Below are positions 45,134-55,711 of a DNA stretch of 64,000 nucleotides, in pieces. The notes under the pieces are model-generated. The model was not told the DNA's origin, made no database searches, and worked only from the letters and a program-made list of their open reading frames with translations. The position numbers and the translations under genes are program-made. Source of the DNA: Trichosphaerium sp. ATCC 40318 (Eukaryota; Discosea; Flabellinia; Trichosidae); assembly GCA_038496445.1 (NCBI GenBank), contig JALMLS010000086.1, positions 55,535-119,534 of the forward strand, written 5' to 3'. Position 1 is the stretch's first letter; each line of letters opens with the position of its first letter.

Positions 45134-46693
45134 ATGTCCGAACCATTTCTTACAGATAGCGAAGTTCTACCACGCATCTCAAAGAGCTTACAGCATATTA
45201 TAACTTATCAGTACGTTCATTGCTTTCACGTTTTTTTTTAGTCTAACACTGCGGATAGAGACAATGATGTGTTGGAAACCATGGATGTTCCTGAGAGCGT
45301 ACTACCTTGTATGAAGGGGTACCATCATTTGTGCTCGCTCACTGTTTACATCTTTGAGTGTGGGTCTGACGAGCCTGTGATGAAAACACGTACTTCAAAA
45401 GTAGCTCTGAGCAGAAACTCAAAGTACGCTATTGTTTTTAATGTGTATTTTGTTAAGCACGCCAACAGGCATTTCAAGTCTATTTTCTCTCCTGGATCAT
45501 TCCTCACTTGGGACAATATATTTCGTTACCAACTCAAAGATAACGAGACAGTCGCCGGAGCGTTGATAGTGATTGACATCCTGTCACGTGGTGGCGATCG
45601 CAACTTAACAAACTACGCGCTGATGGACACTTCGTTAATTGTTGAGATTCTGTCGAAGCTGTTTCAAGTAAGTCACCGCTTTTTCATAGCATTAAATAAT
45701 GTCTTTGCCTTTAGCTCTCTGCGTATCCTCTTGGGTCTAGTTTGGTGATGCTGTCTCTACGTCATGCTAATACTATCGGGTGTATAGCAAAGATCCTTGC
45801 CGTACTCCCTTCAGAACAGGTTGTGGCTACACTTGTTGCTGAAGTAGTAGTGGACAGGATAATCTCTGTATATGGAACAACAACGAGCTTAATCCAGAAA
45901 TTGGCTCAAATCAACGAGACAGTTGTTTTACCTCATGATTTGCTCGACATTTTCTGGGATCATTACCAACGGGGTAGTTCACTTGGGACGCCAAAGTATA
46001 TTGACTCTTCTGCGGATATCTGGATCCTGGCTTGTACGTGGTACACACGCTAAATAGCTACTGACGAAGCATAGGTATGTCTTCTCATTATGCGCTAGCA
46101 TCCAAAATTGAGAAGTCCTTACCTTCTCCTTTTGCTGGATATCTTTGGATACGCGGAAAATCGGAACCTTGGTGGGAACAACATTGGGGAGATATTTTGG
46201 GATCTTACAAGCCTGATAGCTCTGTACTTAGTTTCATTGCTTTAAACCCTGAGTACGTTAAATAGACTCTGTAATGTAAGCAATTAATCGTTGTGTTAGG
46301 CAACACCGTGGTAATCCAGCAGAAGGTAAGACTGAAGGTGCTGTACTAGAAGATGTTTTACAGTACTGTGGATACTATGTGGGTGGCTTGACTTGGTACG
46401 GCCATGATCCATGTACACAATACGTGCTAACTAACCTCTTTTAAAGGGTTTACGAAGAAGGCAGTGTTTGGAGACCACATCCTAATGTACAGGACGCACT
46501 TATTGATGTTCCATGGAGCGTTCTGTTCTGCTATGATACTGAGTTAACCCTAAGCCTTCAAGGAGAATACATTCCGTTTTCAAGTGTGAACCTCATGCAC
46601 CCTTCTGGTGCTATTTCGAGGGAACCTTTCTGTACGGAAAAAAGATGCACAAATGCAGTACCAAAATCCATGACATTTTGTATTGACTTTTAG
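45134..46693 (+). CDS. Unknown six-exon protein
   Basis: Exons 45134-45210, 45259-45667, 45715-46033, 46075-46252, 46300-46395 and 46447-46693 join without a phase error to 441 residues. No signal peptide or membrane segment. The middle (LSLRHANTIGCIAKILAVLPSEQVVATLVAEVVVDRIISVYG) is helical and leucine-rich, like a HEAT-type array; two tryptophan-rich parts follow (SEPWWEQHWGDIL, YCGYYVGGLTW). I recognise no family. The start MSEPFLTDSEV was chosen because it is the nearest ATG in frame; an upstream frame is also open. It converges on the metallophosphoesterase with only 49 bases between stops. Confidence 0.7.
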
Positions 46694-46742
46694 AAAGTAA
46701 AGTGAAAAATAAAATCGAGATTTTAGCAAGATGTGATGTATT

Positions 46743-48097
46743 TTATGGCATGACGTCAAAGACAATTTGGTGATTTACAGGTCTATAGATGAAATTACAG
46801 CTAGACGCGTTTATGAATGTTGTGTTCTCATTTTTTGTAACACCGTATCCCTACAAATTACTGTTATTTTATTGAAATTGAAGAAAGACTAATTCATAAC
46901 GTTTTTTTCTAGTGCATCAAAAATGTTTGTAATTTTGACTTGCCTCATGAATATGACCAAACACGTGTACAAGAGGCTTTACAAGCTTAATCTTCTTTAT
47001 CAATTCTTCACAACCAGCGTCAATACCGTGCTTGGTATACCCTCCATACCGTCCTAACAAAAATAATAAGTCAGTGCGAGAACAGAATGAAAAAAACGTA
47101 GGAGGTACGAACCAAAAGGTGGTCCATGAGTTATTAGAACATGTGTATCATCGGGTATAAGGTCCCAGTACTTTTTGATATCCTTTCCTCGGTTTACATT
47201 AAATGCCCATTCGCAAAATTCTCTAACAATGCGTGAGAAACCAGCCAAGTTGTTTTTGGTGGTTTTGTTTGCGTACGGTTGCCAAGGTGATCCCCAAATC
47301 TTAATACCTTTAATTGTTGTAGCGCTATCCTAGGATTTCCTTGTCAACAAAATTGTCTTCAATACGAATGGCAAGTTGCCAAATAATTGGAAGAAATTTC
47401 GTTCTTTTTGACATTTTTTAACAGTCATCAGAGGTGATACACCTCTTAGAGTTAGTTATATGTACCTCCAAGTATGTAAATCTCTTATCTTTTGATACCA
47501 TGTCATATATTTTTGTAGTATCTTGCGCCTTAGTGTGGTAGCGTGACCATTTTTCTTTGTAGTAATCCTTCTCCATTGTAACATCATGATTACCTGCAAT
47601 CATAACTTTGTGCTCATACGGTTGTGATCCAAACCAATCAACAAATCTTTTTGTATTAACTTCTAAGCCTGTGCTTGAGTAGTCTCCACCTGCGAATTTA
47701 CCATTAAAAAAAAAGAGTTTGTTTTTATTTGAAACCAAATCAAGTTAGTACCATGAATGAGAACATCGCCTAAAAGCCATTGTCAGCATATTTGTAGATG
47801 ATAGGAACATAAAACGTTGTTTTTGATGTTTAATTGAATGGTAATAGTTGATTACTGTATACATACCTGCTGGTAACGGATGTCTCATGCCTTCGTGTTT
47901 GTTGTGCGTATCAGAGATTGTAACGAAGCGTACAGCGCCATCAGGTTTTGGTGGAAGCTTTGCTACGTATTAGTTAGTCGTAGACGCAACCAATAGAGCC
48001 AAACGGCGAACATTGCACTAATTATAGTACCTGGAGGTTCATCTGGATCTCCGTAGTTGTATACGCCGACGAGTTGTGGTTTACGTGTTTCCGCCAT
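46743..48097 (-). CDS. Calcineurin-like metallophosphoesterase (MPPED type), copy 2
   Basis: About eight exons from ATG 48097 to TAA 46743-46745. Same family and same N-terminal style (QLVGVYNYG) as copy 1 at 36780-37850. Metal motifs: SDTHNKH, IHGGDYS, GNHDVT, THGPPFG and FGHIHE, then GYGVTKNENTTFINASSC and IVFDV. This copy has an insert after GNHD (KDYYKEKWSRYHTKAQDTTKIYD in pieces) and an extra segment before the last motifs. The exon carrying GDVLIHG is only 18 bases long. The last intron (46851-46943) needs a GC donor (GCAAGT) to join HIHE to GYGVT, a junction fixed by the family. Confidence 0.87.
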
Positions 48098-48518
48098 GTT
48101 TTGGGGTTCTGAAAATGAGGTTTTGGGGCTAACAAACTTAACTAATTTTCGGCTAAATTCATTGCTTTGGCGGTACTACCTGTGGCGAAGCCTCTTTATG
48201 TTGATATTGTTTTGCGCTTTTGTTGTTACTTGTAAACTCATTGCATTCATTTTTCAAGGCAAAAGTCAGTGTACCTCTCGTTGCGAATTTCTTGCGTTTA
48301 TATACGCATTGCAGAAACATAACAAAGAGCAAGAACTCAGAAATTCCTTGTCGTTGATAAATCCGATTTCCGTTACAGCGTTGTTCAAGTAGACTCGAAG
48401 TCAGATGGTTGCTAAAAGACTATGCGTTTTCGTTTTAACTGTTGCCAAGTGGACGAGTGTTCCAATATAGTCAAACCCGCAAACTCTCAAGATACAGTTT
48501 TTAAATTGTTATTTTTAT
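48098..48518. other. Intergenic, nothing recognised
   Basis: About 420 bases between the start of the metallophosphoesterase and the stop of the F-box/NHL gene, both on the - strand. Confidence 0.4.
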
Positions 48519-50082
48519 TTAAAGTTCTACTTTGTACAAACCTCCCTCCAGTTTACCTACATACAAAGCCTTGTTGATATACACAACGGATCTCACACCG
48601 CTAAGTTCTGGCTGTATCCGTAATTTAACAATGTCATGGCAAATTCGTTCTTTCAAGTATAGCTTGTAGATTCCTGAAGTACCAGCAAAATACAAATTGC
48701 CAAGTGAATCAAAGGTGAGGCCATAAATTGTCTCACCGTGGCCACCATAGATAGTCTCGAGTTTGCCTTTCTTTATAGCGACTATTTCACCATCTTTTTC
48801 GGTGTAAACATCGTCAGTAACAGGATCTATTGCTATTGACCAAGGGGAGTGGAGTAAAGTTTTCTCTGCTGTGTTTTGGAGTATCGTAGACATTTGCTTC
48901 GCATTCTTACCTACTTTTCTAATGCGATGGTTGTTAGAGTCACAAAATACAATGTTGCCATTGCCGTCCCAGCTGAGCCCTCTTGGACAGTACATTTTAG
49001 GTTCAGCGCCGTCTTTATCACCGGATTCATTGGGCACGCCAATAAGCGTATCAACACGGTGTTCTCCAGCCTTGATGACGCGCAATGTGTGATGGTACGT
49101 GTCCGATAATATAATATCATCTTTTTTGTTAACGAGAACGCCATGAGGATAGCAGAAACCTAAACAAGGGTAAGCTTAGTACAAAGAGTGCTAGTTTATT
49201 TTAAGGAATAAAGAAAAAAAAGACTCCCAAGAAAATGTGGAAAAACAACGATGACTAGCGTCAGATTCACACATTCAAAGAGCCGATATAGCCACGCGAG
49301 AATATGGCAAAAATAACGAGTATTTGACATATTAAAATATTGGTCAGTTATCGCCAACAAAAGTGGAAATGTGATTATGTACCAACAGTAGAAAAGTCTC
49401 CATCATCGCTTATGTTTCTCTTTGTCCATTCGCCGACTCTATAAATTACTTTCTTCTTTTCTATATCAACCAAGCTTATTACACATCGCTCGTAATCAAC
49501 AAGAGCAAGCTACAACACCCATGTTAGAGCTGACACAAGCAAACAAAAAAAAAAAAAAAAAAACCAAATTAATAATAACAAAAAAATAGAATTGCGCCTT
49601 TACCAACAGGAATGTAGTGACAGGTGAGGCAAAGAAATGTTTTTAAAAAAAGATCACGTCATTGCAAACCACGCAGGTACATTTTACCAGTGGCCATCAA
49701 AAGAAAAGAAAAAAATGTCATTTTATTTTTTTTTTGCATTAATACCTGGCCTTTAGAGTTCATTGCGATGCCAGTTGTACACTCTATGTCGTACGTATTC
49801 TCTGGATTGAGGTTTTCTGCCTCCCGCGTTCGTAGCTGGTCCTTAAATGGTATTAATGATACTAATGAGATACCATCGCGTTTCAGGCGGAATTTAGTTG
49901 TACAATTCTCGCTCGAATTAACGCTTACGTACTTTTACGATAGGAAGGTTAGAAATAGCACGGCATATTGTCGTCGATGATTCTCGCAAGCGTATGGCCT
50001 CTCTAACTTTAAACCATAAAAATATTTCGTGTAATACTTCCGGTGGCAGTACAGAGAGATGAATGGGCTCGTTTGAATCCAT
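48519..50082 (-). CDS. F-box protein with NHL-type repeats, copy 2
   Basis: ATG 50082 opens an F-box (LSVLPPEVLHEIFLWFKVREAIRLRESS). Later exons give TTGIAMNSKGQ, LALVDYERCVISLVDIEKKKV, FCYPHGVLVNKKDDIILSDTYHHTLRVI, CPRGLSWDGNGNIVFCDSNNHRIRKV, LHSPWSIAIDPVTDDVYTEKDG and ETIYGLTFDSLGNLYFAGT: NHL propeller blades, ending at TAA 48519-48521. The order F-box then NHL is the same as at 10730-12284, so the two are paralogues or share one design. The first splice (after NLPIVK) has no acceptor at a normal distance; the intron would be only about 25-31 bases, so this junction is unsure. A 17-base A run (about 49547-49563) lies in the second intron. Confidence 0.78.
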
Positions 50083-50288
50083 TTCTACGCGCAAAAGCAA
50101 AAAAAACCGACCAACGTATTTATATTTTGGTTGCAAAGGAACGTTGTTCTACCTACTACTTTTTTAAATTATGTAGCTGTGTTGTACGAGAAATCAGCTT
50201 GGTTGTAGAAATGACAACACCACACAAAGCAAAAAATTGGTCAAATTATTTATTTGATTAAAAAGCAACCGTCGTACCAAAAAACAAC

Positions 50289-52509
50289 ATGTCCAGGCGC
50301 CAAGGGGGTAAGAAAGGAGGAAAGCGCAAGGCATCTACGCCTACTGGGCCAAAAAAAAAGAATAAGAGAAATAACCGCAACCCAAAGCCTAAAAACGATA
50401 TGGAGGCCATAGAGAATCAAATGGAGGGTTTAAAATTTGAAGATGACTTCGAGGACCAGTTTATACAAGAGGTAGAGGTCGACGAAGACATGGACGTAGA
50501 TGATTTGTGGCAAGAGCAAAAGGACAAGAAGGAGGTTAGTGAGAAAACACTCGGATTTTTTTTCACATTTTTTCTGTACTTTCGTAGCACTTGTATTCGC
50601 GTGTGCATGCGCCTAAAAACGATATAAGCGGTGAAAGCGCCCGATTTACGCGTTACAGTTTTTTATTATTATTTTTTGACGTTTATTTTTTCTTAGGTCT
50701 TCATAAGCGGCAAAACAGAGCAAGGATCAAAGCTGGACTACGAAAATGACGCTTATGACGCCCTGCACCGCATGACAGTTGAATGGCCCATGCTCAGTTT
50801 TGATTTTCTGACTGACTCGCTCGGCCACAACAGAACCAAGGTACGCGTTTACAATTTTGTTAGCTGGTGAAGAAAATATTATGTGTATGATAATAGAGCC
50901 TTCTTTTTCAGCGTTTGTATTGCCTCCTAACACGTTTGTTTAGTATCCTCATACCGCATACCTCGTTGGTGGTACTCAATCAGACCATGTGCGTAACAAA
51001 ATCCTCTTCTTGAAGGCGTCAGAATTGAACAAGACGCGATTTGATGAGAAAGGTGAGCAAAAAAGAAAAAAGAAAAATCCTCGCTTTGAACGCTGCAGTA
51101 TATACAAAATTAGTGCTAACTGTAAGAACGAATTAGAAGAGGAAGATGATGACGAAGAAGACGATGATGATTTGGACGTCGTTGATGAAGAAGCGCAATT
51201 AAGCGCTCCTAGAACAATCATTGTCAATGGCGCTGTCAATCGTGTTAAGGTGCGTACTTGTATTATTCCTTACTACTGCCGTGTCTTATCTGCCTCTGTA
51301 GTCTATGCCTCAAAATCCTGGTGTCGTTGTTGCTCAGTTGTCACAAAAGCCTTATGTCCAATTGTTCAATGCAACTGAACTTGTCAAGGCCCTCAATGAG
51401 CCACCTACAAAGAAACTCAAGACTGTCAAGCCACTTATCCAGTTCAATGGACATCATAGTGAAGGTTATGCCCTTGACTGGAACAGAAAGAGCGCTGGAA
51501 GGTACGTAATTTTAGAGTTTTTGTTACACTTTTTTTTTCGTTTTCTGATTTTTGGATCAGACTTATCTCTGGCGGTGGTAAAGGCCTCATCTATGTTTGG
51601 AATTACAAGACTGGGTACTGGAACACCGATAGCACACCGTTTGTAGAGCACAATGGTCCTGTTGAGGATCTTCAATGGAGCCCAAAGGATCCTGAGGTAT
51701 GCGTTTTGATAATAAATTGACCTACTCTTTTCTATGAGCAAAGGTTGTCGTAATTGTTATTCAGGTTTTTGCCTCGTGTTCTTGCGATAAGACGATCAAA
51801 CTTTGGGATTGTCGTCAACCGCACAACAAGTCCGCCTCTTCCGTTCAAGCTCATGACTGTGACGTTAACGTTATTTCATGGAATCGTATTGTACCATTCT
51901 TGATGGTATCCGGTGGTGATGAAGGTGTTGTTAAACTATGGGATACACGTAAACTGTACGTTAAGTTATTTCTTGTTCTTTTGTCCACGTGTTCAGCATA
52001 ATGACCTTTTTTTTCTTGTAGTGGTGCTGGTGCAAAGATGGAATTTGCTTGGCATAGAGGACCAATTACATCTGTTGAATGGAGTCCTTTTGAGGACTCT
52101 GTACTCGCTGCAGCCTCAGAGGTAGTTGGTTTAATCTTTGGATTATTTCTATTCACATATTTATGCGTTTGGTAGGATAACTCCGTGTCTATTTGGGATT
52201 TGTCTGCTGAGCGTGATGAGGTTGAAGAAGACCAAAAAGATTTGGACAACAAGATTCCTGAGCAGCTGTTGTTTGTGCACCAAGGACAGACAGATATTAA
52301 AGAGATTCATTGGCACAGACAAATTGTTAACGTTCTTGGCAGTTCTGCTTTGGATGGTTTTCACTTTTTCAAACCTAGTAATCTTATTGACGCTGTTGAT
52401 ATGGAAAAACCTGTGGTACTGTTTTCAATAATTATTTGAAGTGGTGTTAACCGAGGTGTAGGAGGAAACAAAGCAAAAGACAACTGGTGATGCAATGCAA
52501 GAAGAATAA
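50289..52509 (+). CDS. GRWD1/RRB1-like WD40 ribosome-assembly chaperone
   Basis: About ten exons in phase. Basic start (MSRRQGGKKGGKRKAS), then an acidic stretch, then the histone-binding-type N-terminal motif around LDYENDAYDALHRMTVEWPMLSFDFL, followed by SDHVRNKILFLKASEL. An acidic block (EEDDDEEDDDD) precedes the propeller: [43 protein letters not shown] (in two pieces), VISWN...SGGDEGVVKLWDTRK, HRGPITSVEWSPFEDSVLAAASEDNSVSIWDL, and HQGQTDIKEIHWH. This is the layout of yeast Rrb1 and human GRWD1, which escort ribosomal protein L3 into pre-60S particles in the nucleolus. The last exon (52462-52509) is short and acidic. Confidence 0.92.
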
Positions 52510-52927
52510 TGCAAATATCTTTGTTAAATTTTGACAATAACAAAGTAATAACCTTTAAATAACTTGTAAATAATGTATTGTAAACTCTTGTTGCTCCTAT
52601 TTGTTTTAGTTAATGTTGTTGTGTTTCATTGGCTAGGTTCAACAAAAGCAACATTGCAAGCTTGGCTAAAAGTAAAATTACTATGGGTGTTTATTTTTAC
52701 AATAACTATACACTATGTTTGCAATATTTTTTGTAAAAGAAAAATTGGCAAAATGTACTTTAATTTTTTGTGTTAAGTATTTAAGTACACAATGTAAGTA
52801 ATAAAAGGCCAATAAAAATGCTTATCAAAGTTGGTAATAAAATGGTATATCTTTACAATATATAAAATAAAACTTGTGGTTAATTAAGCTCAGTTGTAAT
52901 AAAGCAACTATAACTACTTTCAAAACC
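52510..52927. other. AT-rich spacer
   Basis: A 67-codon open stretch (52573-52776, +) is hydrophobic only because the DNA is T-rich; I do not call it a gene. Confidence 0.35.
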
Positions 52928-53100
52928 AAATTAAACTTATAAACCTAACCCTAACCTTAATCAAAAACAGGCACACCATAATCATTAGGGTTGTAAACCT
53001 AACCCTAGCCCTAAATCATAAGCTGCAATTACAAGATAAAACCCTAGCCCTAATAGGTTAAAATAACGATTAGGGTTAGGGACTATGTGATTTTTATTCG
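52928..53100. repeat. Interstitial telomere-like repeats, both orientations
   Basis: CCCTAA-type units (cctaaccctaacct near 52945, cctaaccctagccct near 53000, aaaccctagccctaa near 53040) change at about 53060-53075 to TTAGGG-type units (attagggttaggga). The order is CCCTAA then TTAGGG, the opposite of a simple end-to-end telomere fusion. Units are imperfect, so this is an old internal site or a subtelomeric motif. Confidence 0.75.
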
Positions 53101-53610
53101 TTGAATATCGTCTTGTAAGGGCCATCGTGGGTAGGGTTAGGGACTATGTGATTTTTATTCGCCGAATATCGTCCTGTATGGGCCATTGCAGGTAGGTGCA
53201 GAAATGCCAAAGGCATTTTTGTGCTTGAATTAATATGGCTTCATCCTATACTATGCTGCATTAAATACACACATAAAATTATGCTAGAATTGTGTTGACA
53301 TTGTGTATTTTTTTCCTTACAAGTTTACAATTGACTACTATTGAGCTAGGGTTAGGGCTAGGGTTGAGTTGACATAACATTTTTTTTTTTTACAAGTTAC
53401 ATTACTGATAATTATTTTATCCAAGGGCCATCACAGGTAGGTGTGAAAATGTTAAAGACATTTTCATATTAGAATCAATCAATAATTTCATTTTATGCTA
53501 TATTGTATTAAAACCATGCATAAAATTACATTAGAGTTGTGTTGACATTGTGTATTTTTTTCCTTACAAGTTTATAATTGACTACTATTGAGCTAGGGTT
53601 AGGACTAGGG
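53075..53610 (+). repeat. Subtelomere-like tandem repeats
   Basis: A unit of about 58 bases (gggttagggactatgtgattt ... gggccat) occurs twice at 53075-53190. A longer unit of about 185 bases starting gggccat and ending in gagctagggttaggg occurs at about 53182-53365 and again at about 53426-53605, sharing the core ttgtgttgacattgtgtatttt. Each copy ends with a telomere-like motif, as expected for subtelomeric satellite DNA. Confidence 0.8.
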
Positions 53611-55085
53611 TACTACTACAGAGGTGTCAAATGTTTTAGCAGATTCTGACTCTTGAGAATACCTTTTGAAAAAATAGAATACTTTTTGTTATGTAAAACA
53701 CCGCCGCGATGTTGGTAGAAGCAACTAGATTTGTGTCGGTGGCATACATGCTGAGATAGCCATTTTTGGGGCCTTTTTTTTGCTTTTGGCAGCCAAAATC
53801 CAGCTGATTTTCATTCGATAGAAGTTTGTATGGGGGCCTTGATTATAATAATGCCTATGTCAACCTTAAATATGCATTTGTATGTAATTTTAATCATAGA
53901 TTATGATGCAACAAACGATATTGCCATATGTGCTCACCATGTAAAGTTATTAATACATATGTTGTTTTCATCTTTTCTTACAACACGTTTTTGCATGTAG
54001 TCACGACCATGTGCATTATGAAAAGGGCGCTAATTTTGCGTGCGGTCGTAATATTTAGCGTATATCATGGTACAAACGTGTATTTTGGTGGGTGGCATAT
54101 ATGCGATTCAAAATTGGCGAATTGTGAAAATTGAAAATATTTTTTTGATTTTGGATGCTCACCACTATACCCCAAGATACTTTTTGTCCCAAAATTCATA
54201 TTGCCCAATTTAGATTTATGCATGAAAGTATGGCAAGCAAGATGATATAAGAATTTTTTACCTACATGCCATAATAGATTTTTGGAATTTTTTGGGATTT
54301 GGCCTGAAATATGTTGGCTATTTTTACTTATGGCGGTAGCTGTATGGCATAGCCCTAATTTAGGCCAATTTTGCAAGCTAATCCCAAATCTTCGTGTGAT
54401 TTCAAAAATATAAAATATATATTGTTCGGCGAAATAATTGGATTTGCAGGCATTGATACTTGGTTGCTAAGAAATGCCAAAAATGCTGATTTTTTCAACA
54501 TGTTCTCCAACCCCCCCTTGCTCCTCCGCTATACCATATGCCTTGTTATATGCTTACCACATGATTATTAAGCCATATTTACATGGTAATAAAACTCACA
54601 ATGTGATTCAGCATAGTGATAGAAATTAAATATTTTTTGCCATTTTATGACTTACCCATTAGGGTTGGATTGATTACTAGGGTTAGGGTTAGGGTTTAGG
54701 AGTATGTACCAACCGTATTTTTTTGTACACTACTCTACCCTGTTGTAAAAATTTTTTCGATTTTTTTGGCTTTTTTTCTATGTTTTTGCACGTTTTTTTT
54801 GATCGTCCTTAAAGCTTCCATTTGTCGTTACGATATGTCCAACTGTGCTAGGTACATCGTCCCCTTTCCAGGTATGTTAGGTTAAAATTACTTTACATGG
54901 TACTTGCCTATGCGCTCGTCGGTTTTGGTGAAAGTAGAATAGTCATACTGTGCTTGTATTTCATCATCTTGTGTTTGAGTCTGTACAATCTCAGCTTTTT
55001 TTACCCGTTTGTTGTGTCCTCTGCCACGTTTTTTACCACATGATCTAGGCGTTGTTGGCATCTTACTGATTATTTTGTTATAGGC
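53611..55085. repeat. Gene-free AT-rich stretch ending in TTAGGG repeats
   Basis: No exon is recognised in nearly 1.5 kb. Near 54675-54700 there are three TTAGGG-type units in a row (ctagggttagggttagggttt). Together with the repeats at 52.9-53.6 kb this brackets about 1 kb of DNA with different texture from the rest of the window (few GTACGT or CACGTG motifs), so it may be an inserted subtelomeric piece. Confidence 0.5.
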
Positions 55086-55616
55086 CTACGCTAGTAGTCG
55101 CTGAAGACTATCATCGTCGTCATCTGTTGTAGCTGAAAGCCGTTCTGTGTCATGGATTATTTTGCGTTTTTGGCCAACGTCACTTGTTTGACCTATGCGC
55201 CCTTCTTGCGGTTGCTGCCGTTGCTCTGCTGTATCTTTTTGTTTGACACGCAGATTTTGCTTGAATTCTTCTATTACATCTCTTTGACGCTTAGGCACTA
55301 ACATAGGAAGCGATATTAACGGTTTTTGCGTGTGTTCCTGTTAAAAGGTGAAACTAAGCATGAATAAGCTACTCACTGTCTTGGTAATCGTTGTTTGACG
55401 CTCCTCAAATGATCCGTAGCTACAACTCTTCATTTGCCATCTTACAGCACATTTATGAATAAACAAGCGAAACATGGCATTTAGAGGAGGGAAAACTAAG
55501 TTTGATGCGCTTGAAGAAACAAACAAAGCCATTTCATTGTCCGTTGTAATCAGAAATCTGCTAAAGTACTCAGATTTAACACCGTTGAGTACGGTCGCAT
55601 CGGTAGTTAACTCCAT
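55086..55616 (-). CDS. R3H-domain protein
   Basis: Two exons recognised: about 55379-55616 and 55086-55338, joined by a 40-base GT-AG intron. The R3H nucleic-acid-binding pattern is visible: LVFPPLNAMFRLFIHKCAVRW followed by SYGSFEERQTTITK (family: 'P.L....R..+H..A......S.S.G....R.+.I.+'). The C-terminal half is charged and glutamine-rich (KQKDTAEQRQQPQEGR) with an acidic run (TDDDDDS). Probable role: binding single-stranded nucleic acid. The ATG at 55616 lies just inside an exon that has a good acceptor (ctttttcag) upstream, so an earlier coding exon may exist. Confidence 0.65.
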
Positions 55617-55711
55617 TTCGTTTTGTGGCAAAAGCTGAAAAAGTTGAAATTTCTGTTTCAGAGCAAATACAACTTCTCCTGAAAGCTACGGGTCCTTAAA
55701 AATCGCGTAAA

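Noticed and set aside
52573-52776. Hydrophobic 67-codon frame
   Set aside because: T-rich DNA gives Phe/Leu/Val codons by composition; nothing else supports a gene.
52928-53100. Head-to-head telomere fusion
   Set aside because: A fusion should read TTAGGG then CCCTAA; here the order is reversed.
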